DNA from: Bifidobacterium dentium JCM 1195 = DSM 20436
Lineage (GTDB): Bacteria; Actinomycetota; Actinomycetes; Actinomycetales; Bifidobacteriaceae
DNA: 64,000 nt
Direction: 5' to 3'
Assembly (NCBI RefSeq): GCF_001042595.1
Contig: NZ_AP012326.1
Span: 2,046,001-2,110,000, forward strand
Position 1 is the first letter of the stretch. Every line of letters starts with the position of its first letter. The position numbers and the translations under genes were made by a program. Under the pieces are notes generated by a model. It did no database searches, was not told the DNA's origin, and saw only the letters and a program-made list of their open reading frames with translations. This document shows positions 1 through 7,859 of the stretch, piece by piece.

Positions 1-144
1 GCTCGAGCAGATCTGACGGCCTCCCTCTCATCATTCTTCCGGACGGAACCCGTTTCATCCTTTCTTACGGGCTTCGTCCGGGCATAATAATCACAGACGA
101 TCACCAACCGACAATATAGAACATTCCTGTTGTAAGGACGCAAC

Positions 145-1344
145 ATGACCAACGCAACCTCTTCCATGGCCGGCACCTCCGCCACCCGTAGTGGATATGG
201 CCCGCTGATGAAATTCTCCCTGCTTTCCATTTCCCTGCTACTCACCTCGTCGAACGCGATTTCCGGCGTGATGCCGGCGCTCATCAAGCAGTTTCCCGAC
301 CAGCCGCGTGCCAACGTCGAACTGTTGAGCACCGTGCCCTCGTTCTCGATGATCATCATGATCATCGCCTCCGGTTTCATCGCCCGTAAAATCGGCGACA
401 AGGCCACCGTGACCGCGGGTCTGGTCATCGCCGCCATCTTCGGTATCATCCCGTTCCTCTTCACCGGCAATTTCTGGGTGATCATGGGTTCACGCATCGG
501 CCTCGGCGTCGGATTCGGCCTGATCAACTCGCTGGCCGTCTCCATGATCGCCAAATTCTTCTCCGGCGACGAAAAGGCCACATTGATGGGGTTCCGTTCC
601 GCCTTCGAATCGCTGGGCCAGTCGCTGATGACGCTCGCCGCGGGATTCCTAGTGCTGCTCAGCTGGAACAGCTCGTTCCTCGTCTACCTGCTGGCCGTGC
701 CGATTCTGATTCTGTTCGTCGCCTTCGTGCCGAAGGAACCGGACGCTCCGGCGGACGCTGCCATGGATTCCGCCGATTCCGATGCCGTCAAGCAGTCGGT
801 GAACGGTCCGATTCTGCTAATCACCGTCTTCCTGATCGCCGCCGTGACCATGTACGTCGGCCTGACCACACGCCTGTCATCGGTAATCGCCGACTCCGGT
901 TTCGGTACCATCCAGCAGGCCTCCACCCTGCTGAGCGTTATGACCATCGGCGGCATGCTGATGGGCTTCGCCTTCGGCTTCATCAATAAGGCCCTGCAAG
1001 CACAGACCCTGACCGTCGGCCTCGCGGCGCTTGCCGCAGGTTCGCTGGTAATCTACTTCGCACCGAATTTCGTGGTGCTGTGCGCAGGCGCAATGATTGC
1101 CGGAATCTCCTACCCGACCATGATTTCGTATACGTTCAACCAGATTTCCGAGGTCTGCCCGAAGGGTTCGGATACGCTGTGCACGTCGGTGGTGTTGGTC
1201 GGCTGCAATCTCGGCGCCTTCACCGCTCCATACACGTTGAAACTAGTCGGTGGTTCCGCCTTGAGCCAGCCGTATCTGGTGTATGGCATCGTGCTGTTGG
1301 TCATCGCCGCCGCTTATGCCGCCTATCATCTGATCCGCAAATAG
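145..1344 (+). CDS. MFS transporter, 12-helix permease
   Basis: A 399-residue polytopic membrane protein with the layout of a major facilitator superfamily permease: a short hydrophilic N-terminus, six helices, an acidic central loop at about residues 197-218 (EPDAPADAAMDSADSD) and six more helices. The loop after helix 2 (GFIARKIGDKA, about residues 77-87) is a degenerate MFS motif A. It probably moves a small solute or drug across the cytoplasmic membrane; the substrate cannot be read from sequence. The ATG at 145 follows TAAGGACGCAAC, a good ribosome site. The gene stands alone on the plus strand, converges on the galactose operon, and ends just before a strong hairpin terminator. Confidence 0.85.
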   Translation: MTNATSSMAGTSATRSGYGPLMKFSLLSISLLLTSSNAISGVMPALIKQFPDQPRANVELLSTVPSFSMIIMIIASGFIARKIGDKATVTAGLVIAAIFGIIPFLFTGNFWVIMGSRIGLGVGFGLINSLAVSMIAKFFSGDEKATLMGFRSAFESLGQSLMTLAAGFLVLLSWNSSFLVYLLAVPILILFVAFVPKEPDAPADAAMDSADSDAVKQSVNGPILLITVFLIAAVTMYVGLTTRLSSVIADSGFGTIQQASTLLSVMTIGGMLMGFAFGFINKALQAQTLTVGLAALAAGSLVIYFAPNFVVLCAGAMIAGISYPTMISYTFNQISEVCPKGSDTLCTSVVLVGCNLGAFTAPYTLKLVGGSALSQPYLVYGIVLLVIAAAYAAYHLIRK

Positions 1345-1362
1345 CCGCGGCTGACCGTTCAT

Positions 1363-1406
1363 GCACGATTCCCGAAAACCTGGCTTTTCGGGAATCGTGC
1401 GTTTTG
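1363..1406 (+). terminator. Intrinsic terminator of the MFS gene
   Basis: A perfect 16-bp inverted repeat (1363-1378 with 1385-1400, arm GCACGATTCCCGAAAA) around a 6-base loop lies 18 bases after the MFS stop codon and is followed by GTTTTG. Confidence 0.75.
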
Positions 1407-1504
1407 CCATCCCCACCAGAAGTACACCCATGGCCTCAAGCCACCTCTAGGGGGTATTTAATTAGGATTCTCATTACGAATCAATGAGATCCCATCTAAG
1501 AAAT

Positions 1505-1548
1505 CGCGCACGATTCCCCAAAAAATACATCTCGGGGAATCGTGCGCG
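1505..1548. repeat. Second hairpin sharing the terminator core
   Basis: A perfect 15-bp inverted repeat (1505-1519 with 1534-1548, arm CGCGCACGATTCCCC). It contains the same GCACGATTCCC core as the hairpin at 1363-1400. It lies between the ends of the convergent MFS and galK genes and may stop galK transcription, although no clear T-run follows on the minus strand. Confidence 0.5.
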
Positions 1549-1622
1549 ACTGTATCTCACCTTTTCACCTAGGGTTGCCCTGATGATGGCATCCATCGGA
1601 GCAACCTCATGCGATCATGGCT

Positions 1623-2873
1623 TCAGATTTCGCGGCTCGCGGCGGCTGCGGCGAATGCCGGCAGGGCACGTGGGGCGTTGAAGCCCTTGGACTCGAATTC
1701 ATCGGCGATCTTCTGGGCGATCTCATGGCCCTGGCCCTTGTCGACCAACGCGATGATGGAGCCGCCGAAGCCGCCGCCGGTCATGCGGGCGCCGTACGCG
1801 CCATTGGCACGGGCCACATCCACGGCGGTATCGAGTTCCGGCACGGTGACCTCGTAATCGTCGCGCAATGAGTCATGAGAGGCGTTAAACAGATCGCCGG
1901 CGGTCTTGATGTCGCCCGCGGCGAAGGCGTCCACGAACCGGTCCACACGTCCGATTTCGGTGACGACGTGGCGCACGCGCTTCTTCATGGTCCCGTCTTC
2001 CAGCCTGTCAAGCACGTCCGCAAGCGCGGCGGCCGGATCGGCGGAGGCCGCAACGGTTTCGGCGGTAACGCGCAGATTGGCGACGCCGAGAATCTCGGCG
2101 GCCTGCTCGCAGGTGGAGCGTCGCTGCGCATACTGGCCATCGTTAAGCTGATGCGGGGCGCGGGTGTCGAGTACGAGTAGTTCCAGACCGTACCTGTCGA
2201 GATCGAATTCCTTCGGTTCGACGCTTTCCACGGCCGACAGGCCCGGCTTGCAGTCAAGGCGGATCGCATGGCCGAACGAGCAGCGCATGGAGGCGTTCTG
2301 ATCGAGACCGCCAGTAGATGCGCCGGCCATGTCGTTCTCGGACTTGATGGCCGCATTGATCAGGGTCACGCGGCCGGCATCGGTGGATCCATAGCCCAGA
2401 CCGTACACGTCATCGAGCGCCAGTGCGGTGGAGCAAGTCATGGCGGCCGAGGAGCTCAGGCCAGAGCCCAGCGGTACGCAAGACGAGAAGGCGGCGTCAA
2501 AGCCCTTCACCGTATCGAAGCCGGCTTCTCGCAATGCCCAGGCCACGCCTACCGGATAGGCGGCCCATCCTTCCACGCCGCCGGCGGTCAGGCCATCGAG
2601 GTCCGCTTCGGCGACGGCATCCGGCGCCACGTCGGAAACCACGCGTACCTTCGTGTCTTCGCGCGGCTTCAATGCGATGAAGGTGCGATGCGGCAACGCG
2701 ATCGGCAGGCACAGGCCCGCGTTATAGTCGGTATGCTCGCCGATCAGGTTCACACGGCCCGGGGCCGCCCATACGCCGGTCGGCTCCTCTCCGTAGACGG
2801 CCTTGAACAGATCGACGGCGATCTTCACGCCCTCGTCGTGCGAGAGCGGCTCAATGAATTCAACATCAGTCAT
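1623..2873 (-). CDS. galK: Galactokinase
   Basis: Phosphorylates galactose to galactose 1-phosphate with ATP, the entry step of the Leloir pathway in the cytoplasm. The 416-residue protein shows the GHMP-kinase features in order: the galactokinase signature GRVNLIGEHTDYNAG near residues 41-55, the ATP-binding PLGSGLSSSAAM motif, and a C-terminal MTGGGFGGSIIAL motif. The start at 2873 (MTDVEFIEPL) is preferred over an upstream in-frame start because AAGGACACACCA lies directly before it and the upstream extension is low-complexity sequence overlapping galT. The gene lies 31 bases behind galT and is the last gene of a regulator-galT-galK operon. Confidence 0.97.
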   Translation of the reverse strand: MTDVEFIEPLSHDEGVKIAVDLFKAVYGEEPTGVWAAPGRVNLIGEHTDYNAGLCLPIALPHRTFIALKPREDTKVRVVSDVAPDAVAEADLDGLTAGGVEGWAAYPVGVAWALREAGFDTVKGFDAAFSSCVPLGSGLSSSAAMTCSTALALDDVYGLGYGSTDAGRVTLINAAIKSENDMAGASTGGLDQNASMRCSFGHAIRLDCKPGLSAVESVEPKEFDLDRYGLELLVLDTRAPHQLNDGQYAQRRSTCEQAAEILGVANLRVTAETVAASADPAAALADVLDRLEDGTMKKRVRHVVTEIGRVDRFVDAFAAGDIKTAGDLFNASHDSLRDDYEVTVPELDTAVDVARANGAYGARMTGGGFGGSIIALVDKGQGHEIAQKIADEFESKGFNAPRALPAFAAAAASREI

Positions 2874-2904
2874 TGGTGTGTCCTTATGCTCGTATTGGTT
2901 CCGG

Positions 2905-4155
2905 TCAGCCTTCGATGTCAATCGGGCCGAGCTCGTGGAAGCGCTTGGCGATGAGTTCCGGCGTGGTGTCGGAGACCCAGGCGGCCATGCCGGATTCGGA
3001 GCCGGCCAGATACTTGATCTTGTTGGCGGCACGGCGGAAGGAGAAGAACTGCAGGTTCAGGCGGTAGTTCTCGCGACGGGCGTCGTGGATCGGAGCCTGA
3101 TGCCATGCGGCGATGTACGGCAGGTCCATGCCCTTGCCATCGCCCTTGTCGAAGAACGCATTGCCACGCTTCAAGAGGGTGGAGTACATCACGGCGAGGT
3201 CCCAGCGTTCCTGATCGTTGAGCTCGTCGAGGGTGAGCACGTCGCGCACCGGGGCCACATGCACCTCGAGAGGCCAACGTGCGGCGGCCGGCACATAGGC
3301 GACCCAGCTGTGGTTGCGCATGACGATGCGCTCCTCGGCTTCGATTTCGGCATTCATGAGATCCTTGAGTAGATTGCCGCCGGTCTTCTCGTGATAGGCC
3401 TCGGTATGCTGCAGCTCGGCTTCCATCTTCGGCGCGATGAACGGGTAGCAGTAGACCTGACCATGCGGGTGAGCCAGGGAAACGCCGATCTCCTGCCCGT
3501 GGTTTTCAAACGGGAAGATCTGTTCGATGCCGTCGATCTTGGAGATTTCGGCGGTACGGAAGGCCCATGCCTCCACGACGGTGCGCAGACGGGATACCGG
3601 CAAATCGGCCGGCAGGCCATCTTCGTCCGGATCGAAGCAGATCACTTCGCAGCGGCCGGCGGCAAGCTTCTTCTCCCACAGCGGGTTGCCGTCGACGTAT
3701 TCCACGGCCTCGGAACGGCCCGGCACACGCACCATCGAGGGGAAACGGTTCTCGAATACGACCACGTTGTAGTCGGTGTCCGGCACTTCGCCATCCTGGT
3801 ACGGGTCGCCCGGCTTACGTGCGGCCAGCGGATTGCCCTTGGCGGTGGCACCGGGGCCGGCGGTGATCGGACGGTTCATACGCGCGGTCGCCATCGGAAT
3901 CCAATCGCCGGTCAGCGGGTCGCGGCGCATCTCCGGAGCGGCGTACGGCACTTCCTCGCCGGCCGCGTTGAGCTGATTGGAGAAACGGTAGGCCAATTGA
4001 CGCGGATCGTTCAGTTCGCGGGTCTTGGCACCGGAAACGTATTCCGGATCGTCGTCGAGATAGAAGAAGTCACGGCCATCGGCAAGCGTGGTCGGGGTGA
4101 TACGGATGTGTTCCTTCGCATATTCTCCAGGAGCATAGGTTGCGAATTCACTCAT
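2905..4155 (-). CDS. galT: Galactose-1-phosphate uridylyltransferase (actinobacterial type)
   Basis: Exchanges UMP between UDP-glucose and galactose 1-phosphate, feeding UDP-galactose and glucose 1-phosphate into metabolism. The 416-residue protein carries the catalytic HPHGQVYCYPF motif (His-Pro-His-Gly-Gln, the nucleotidylated histidine site) near residue 230 and the upstream ENHG element. Its length and N-terminus (TLADGRDFFYLDD) fit the HIT-fold GalT of actinobacteria. It lies 5 bases behind the DeoR-type regulator and just ahead of galK, so the three are very likely cotranscribed. UDP-galactose made here could also supply the polysaccharide locus further right in the window; that link is inference. 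Confidence 0.96.
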   Translation of the reverse strand: MSEFATYAPGEYAKEHIRITPTTLADGRDFFYLDDDPEYVSGAKTRELNDPRQLAYRFSNQLNAAGEEVPYAAPEMRRDPLTGDWIPMATARMNRPITAGPGATAKGNPLAARKPGDPYQDGEVPDTDYNVVVFENRFPSMVRVPGRSEAVEYVDGNPLWEKKLAAGRCEVICFDPDEDGLPADLPVSRLRTVVEAWAFRTAEISKIDGIEQIFPFENHGQEIGVSLAHPHGQVYCYPFIAPKMEAELQHTEAYHEKTGGNLLKDLMNAEIEAEERIVMRNHSWVAYVPAAARWPLEVHVAPVRDVLTLDELNDQERWDLAVMYSTLLKRGNAFFDKGDGKGMDLPYIAAWHQAPIHDARRENYRLNLQFFSFRRAANKIKYLAGSESGMAAWVSDTTPELIAKRFHELGPIDIEG

Positions 4156-4160
4156 GGTGA

Positions 4161-4964
4161 TTACTCACTTTCCTGCATCTGCTCGGTCTGGTGCGCCAGC
4201 ACGAGCTCTTTAACCAAATCCCTTGTTTTCCCAACCGAATCGGGATCGAGTCCATCATCGGTAATGACCGTGTCAACCTGGTCGAAGCGTGCAAACAGCG
4301 ACAACGACGTGCAGCTCCACTTGGTGTGATCGGTCAAAATTATCGTCCGATCGGCAATGTCCATCAATGCCATATCGGTCGCGGCCTCAAGCGAGTTCGG
4401 CATGAGGAAGCCGCGTGGAATGGACACGGAATGCGTGCCCAGGAATACGGTGTTGACGCGCAGGGAGGCGACCACCTTGTCGGCGATCGGGCCTACCAGC
4501 GAGTTGGAACGGGTGGTCACGCCGCCGGTTACGATGACTTCCACGTCTTTCGATTCCAGCGCCTGCACCAGTTCCGCCACGGGAATGGAGTTGGTCAGGA
4601 TGGTGATTCCGGAGGATTGCTGCGATTCGAGCAGATGCTGTGCGAACACGTAGGCGGTGGTGCCGCCGCCGATGGCGATCACGTCACCGGGGGCCACGTA
4701 TTTGACGGCTTCCTGCGCAATGGCGTCCTTGAGACCGATGTCCATCTGCGACTTTACAGAGAACAGCGGCTCACTCAGCAACGTGCTGGTGGTGACCGCA
4801 CCGCCGTGCACGCGTTTGAGAAGGCCCTTGTCGGCCAGATCGGCGATATCGCGGCGAATGGTCATGGCGGAAACGCCCAATTCCTTGGATAACGCGGTAA
4901 TACGCACCGCACCACGGGTGCGCAACCGGCTCAGTATCAGATGCTGACGTTGTGACGATATCAT
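4161..4964 (-). CDS. DeoR-family transcriptional regulator of the galactose operon
   Basis: A 267-residue DeoR/GlpR-type repressor. The N-terminal winged helix covers roughly residues 1-60 (RQHLILSRLRTRGAVRITAL, then the recognition helix SAMTIRRDIADL). The rest is a sugar-phosphate isomerase-like sensor domain with the IGGGTTAYVFAQ loop. It probably represses galT-galK until a phosphorylated sugar binds. The start at 4964 (MISSQRQ) matches the family N-terminus. An in-frame GTG at 4988 would add eight unusual residues. No Shine-Dalgarno is visible before 4964, but GATAAT lies seven bases upstream, so the transcript may be leaderless. Confidence 0.9.
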   Translation of the reverse strand: MISSQRQHLILSRLRTRGAVRITALSKELGVSAMTIRRDIADLADKGLLKRVHGGAVTTSTLLSEPLFSVKSQMDIGLKDAIAQEAVKYVAPGDVIAIGGGTTAYVFAQHLLESQQSSGITILTNSIPVAELVQALESKDVEVIVTGGVTTRSNSLVGPIADKVVASLRVNTVFLGTHSVSIPRGFLMPNSLEAATDMALMDIADRTIILTDHTKWSCTSLSLFARFDQVDTVITDDGLDPDSVGKTRDLVKELVLAHQTEQMQESE

Positions 4965-5383
4965 TCGAACATTATCGCACACGTTCACTCAAAATAAAAA
5001 CCGGAATGAGCGTTTCGCGCGTTTTTCACGACGAAACGGTAAGCAAACATGGTCGAATCGCACAAAAACGCACGCGGTATCCTGAGTTTCACACCCACTC
5101 CGCCGCACTGGATGCAGGCATATCCGTGTATCCACAGAGTCCCGACACCCGACCGATCGGCAATATTCCACCCCCGCCCGTACGAAACCCACCTTGACGG
5201 GAGCAGCTTCCCGGACGGCGCCACGATTCCACCCTCTCGCCCGTACGAAACCCGCTCCTGCACTCGTAACCGTTCCGCCGCCACTCACTCCATCCTGCGT
5301 GCACACCAAATCCACGGACCGCACACCCGTGCAGCCAAGCGGCTCTCGCTTCGTATGCGAATCAAATGGCTTGGGGATGCGGA
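4965..5383. promoter_or_regulatory. Promoter region of the galactose operon, with repeats
   Basis: A 419-base gene-free stretch upstream of the regulator. A possible minus-strand -10 element (GATAAT, 4976-4971) sits next to the regulator start. An inverted repeat CGTTTCG (5011-5017) / CGAAACG (5032-5038) about 50 bases upstream of the start is a candidate operator. Two imperfect direct copies of an ATTCCACC...CGTACGAAACCC unit begin near 5165 and 5226, with the TACGAAACCC core repeating at a 63-base period (5181 and 5244). Short open frames here look like chance. Confidence 0.35.
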
Positions 5384-6184
5384 TCACTTATGGAACAGTC
5401 GCTGCAAGCCCCAGACGGTGACGCGACGCATCGCCTCGATAACGATGGCGTTGCTCATTTTCGATTTGCCTCGCACCCGATCGGGGAACACGATCGGCAC
5501 CTCCACGATTGTTCCACCCGCGGCCGCCACGCGACGGGTCATGTCAATCTGGAACACGTAGCCGTTCGCTTCAATCGCGTCCAAATCCAGGGAACGCAAC
5601 ATCGATGCGCGGTAGGCTCGGAAACCTGCGGTCATATCGCGCACGCCAATCCCCAGCATCGTCCGCGCATACCATGATCCGCTACGTGAAATGAAATCAC
5701 GGAAAGGAGACCATCCTTCCGTACGTCCGCCGTCCACACGACGCGAGCCGATCACCAGATCCGGTATGGCACCGGCCGCAATCCCACGATCGCGATCAAT
5801 CGATTGCCCGTCGCCCGGTTCCGCAACAATGTCATCGCACGGCCCCTCCACCGCGAGCGCTTCCAATAATTTCGGAAGATCCTGAGGCCGGTGCGAGCCG
5901 TCCATGTCCATCTCGCAAACCACGTCGAAGCCACGCTCCAGCGCCCACGCAAAGCCGGCCAGATAGGCTGGTCCGAGACCGTTCTTTCCTGCGCGGTGCA
6001 GCACGTGGATGCGCGGATCTTCCGCAGCCATGCGATCGGCCTCCTCGCCGGTTCCGTCCGGAGAGCCGTCGTCGACGATTAGGATTTCGACCGACGGTCG
6101 GCATGCGAAAATCCCGCCGACGGTCGGATGCAGGTTCTCCAACTCGTTATAGGTGGGCATTACCACGCAGACCCGTTCCGCCAT
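5384..6184 (-). CDS. Polyprenol-phosphate mannose synthase-like glycosyltransferase (GT2)
   Basis: A 266-residue family 2 glycosyltransferase of the dolichyl/polyprenyl-phosphate mannosyltransferase group, which moves mannose from GDP-mannose to a lipid phosphate on the inner membrane face. Visible motifs are MPTYNELENL at the N-terminus, VDDGSPDGT, the metal-binding EMDMDGSH, and the late FPDRVRGKSKMS segment typical of Ppm1/DPM1. It has no C-terminal membrane domain, so it resembles the soluble catalytic form. An insertion of about 30 residues (IVAEPGDGQSIDRDRGIAAG, about 124-145) precedes the DLVIGSR strand and is longer than usual. It stands alone between the galactose operon and the divergent dihydroorotate dehydrogenase-like gene. 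Confidence 0.88.
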   Translation of the reverse strand: MAERVCVVMPTYNELENLHPTVGGIFACRPSVEILIVDDGSPDGTGEEADRMAAEDPRIHVLHRAGKNGLGPAYLAGFAWALERGFDVVCEMDMDGSHRPQDLPKLLEALAVEGPCDDIVAEPGDGQSIDRDRGIAAGAIPDLVIGSRRVDGGRTEGWSPFRDFISRSGSWYARTMLGIGVRDMTAGFRAYRASMLRSLDLDAIEANGYVFQIDMTRRVAAAGGTIVEVPIVFPDRVRGKSKMSNAIVIEAMRRVTVWGLQRLFHK

Positions 6185-6479
6185 AGCCGCACCTCCTCAC
6201 GCAACATCCAACTCACCATAGCATTGAACATCGGAAACAACGAGACCTTTCGGCTCACGCCTGAGAGAACCAAACCATTACCCAACAACCAGAGCCCCAT
6301 AACGCCCAACCGGAGGCCCACACCCGAGAGAACCAACACACTACCCAACAACCACACCCCCCACAAACCGTCCGCCGCCATACATCCAACCCAAAATGAC
6401 GTCAAGCCCACCGCTCTCAGCCATATTTATCCTGACCTAGGTTGAAGAATCCTCCCCAACGGTGCGAAAATAGTGGACC
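6185..6479. repeat. Divergent intergenic region with a 63-bp direct repeat
   Basis: This gap between two divergent genes must hold both promoters. It contains two imperfect copies of a GAGAGAACCAA...TACCCAACAACCA unit starting at 6263 and 6326 (period 63). The plus strand is strikingly rich in A and C from about 6265 to 6390. No coding sequence was recognised. Confidence 0.5.
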
Positions 6480-7628
6480 ATGGGATATGTTTCTGAGAAT
6501 TTTTGGCACGACGCGGTGAACAAGGCCACCACCGATCTTTTCACCTTCGGATACAAGCACGTCATCAAACCGTATTTCGTCTTCAACCACCAACCCGACG
6601 TGGCGCATGATCAAATGATCGAATTCTGCAAAGTCACCAAAAACATCCCGCCGCTCATGTGGCTGTGCCGCGAAATGCTCAACTACACCGATCCGGTGCT
6701 CGAAACGAACGTGATGGGCATCGACTTCGCCAATCCGTTCGGCCTTTCCGCAGGCCTTGACAAGAACTGCGAAATGCCCGTGCTCATGGATAGCGTCGGT
6801 TTCGGCTTCGAAACGGTAGGCTCCACCACCTCGCGCCCTTGCCCCGGCAACGAAAAGCCGTGGTTCCATCGCCTGCCTGAGTACGATTCGATGATGGTGC
6901 ACGTCGGTCTCGCCAACGATGGTTCGGAGCAGGTGATTCCACGCGCCGAGCACGCCTGGCACGACGCGAAGAGCATGCAGGTGTCGATCTCCATCGCCCG
7001 AACGAACGACGATAAGACCGGCGACCTCGACGAAGGCATCGAGGATTACTGCATGTCGATGCGTCGCGCCGCAGGCCGTTCCGCCATGGTGGAGGTGAAC
7101 ATTTCCTGCCCGAACACGAAGGCCGGAGAACCGTTCAACGAAAGCCCTGAAGCGCTTGACAGGCTGTTCACCGAGCTTGACAAGATCGATCGTCCCCAGC
7201 CGACACTCGTAAAGTTGCCATTGAACAAAAGCTGGGCCGAGTTCAAGGATCTGCTTGATGTGCTCGCCGAGCATAACGTGCAGGGCCTGTCGATTGCGAA
7301 CCTGCAGAAGGACCGCACCGGTATGGAAATACCGCGTGATTGGGAGGGAGGCCTGTCCGGCTCCCCTTGCTATGCGGCCAGCAATGCGATGATCAGGCAG
7401 ACTTACCGTGAATACGGCGAACGTTTCGCCATTGCGGGCATTGGAGGCGTCTTCACGCCACAGCAGGCTTACGAGAAGATCCGTTCCGGATCAAGCCTGG
7501 TCATGTTCATCAGCGCCCTGATGTATCGCGGCCCACAGCAGATCACCGTGTTGAAACGCGGCCTTGCCGAACTGCTGAAACGGGACGGCTTCGATCACGT
7601 CAGCCAAGCCGTCGGCATCGATGCGTAG
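6480..7628 (+). CDS. pyrD: Dihydroorotate dehydrogenase-like flavoprotein
   Basis: A 382-residue FMN TIM-barrel protein of the dihydroorotate dehydrogenase family, which oxidises dihydroorotate to orotate in pyrimidine synthesis. It has a class 2-like N-terminal extension of about 75 residues before the barrel. The barrel then shows GLSAGLDKN (FMN site), a GSTTSRPCPGNEKPW segment and GLANDG, matching the quinone-linked class 2 layout. The catalytic-base region instead reads VNISCPNTKAG near residue 210, with cysteine where class 2 enzymes carry serine; cysteine is normal in class 1. The electron acceptor is therefore uncertain, and a related but different reaction cannot be excluded. It stands alone, with no pyrimidine genes nearby. 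Confidence 0.8.
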   Translation: MGYVSENFWHDAVNKATTDLFTFGYKHVIKPYFVFNHQPDVAHDQMIEFCKVTKNIPPLMWLCREMLNYTDPVLETNVMGIDFANPFGLSAGLDKNCEMPVLMDSVGFGFETVGSTTSRPCPGNEKPWFHRLPEYDSMMVHVGLANDGSEQVIPRAEHAWHDAKSMQVSISIARTNDDKTGDLDEGIEDYCMSMRRAAGRSAMVEVNISCPNTKAGEPFNESPEALDRLFTELDKIDRPQPTLVKLPLNKSWAEFKDLLDVLAEHNVQGLSIANLQKDRTGMEIPRDWEGGLSGSPCYAASNAMIRQTYREYGERFAIAGIGGVFTPQQAYEKIRSGSSLVMFISALMYRGPQQITVLKRGLAELLKRDGFDHVSQAVGIDA

Positions 7629-7689
7629 ATAAACACGTACGTAGGCGAGTACGTGCAATCGCGGGAGGACGGCATGCCCTCATAGCGCT

Positions 7690-7740
7690 TGTCGGAATTG
7701 TTCGGACGAATCCCTGATTCCGACAGGCCTACGGGTTTTG
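7690..7740 (+). terminator. Possible terminator after the pyrD-like gene
   Basis: A 9-bp inverted repeat TGTCGGAAT (7690-7698) / ATTCCGACA (7717-7725) is followed by GGCCTACGGGTTTTG. It lies 60 bases past the stop codon in the convergent gap before the Old Yellow Enzyme gene. The rest of this 231-base gap shows nothing else recognisable. Confidence 0.35.
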
Positions 7741-7859
7741 TATGGGGTATGCCGCCATCCCGTTCGCCTGTTCGCACGCCGCCCATCCGTACGATATCCG
7801 TTCGTGCGTCCGCCCGCGCGCATTGGCGGTTTATACGTCACCTATACGAGAAGGCGGGA

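Noticed and set aside
684..986. Minus-strand open frame of 100 codons inside the MFS gene
   Set aside because: It lies fully within a well-supported membrane-protein gene and has no family features or ribosome site. It is a shadow of GC-rich coding DNA.
2268..2954. Plus-strand frame of 228 codons opposite galK
   Set aside because: galK is certain on the other strand by catalytic motifs. The plus-strand protein is rich in Arg, Gly and Ala and matches no family.
3391..4329. Plus-strand frame of 312 codons opposite galT and the regulator
   Set aside because: It is antisense to two strongly supported genes and spans the boundary between them.
6417..7274. Minus-strand frame of 285 codons opposite the pyrD-like gene
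   Set aside because: It is antisense to the flavoprotein, without any recognised domain.
7636..7655. CACGTAC/GTACGTG inverted repeat just after the pyrD-like gene
   Set aside because: The stem is too short and has no T-run; the hairpin at 7690 is a better candidate.
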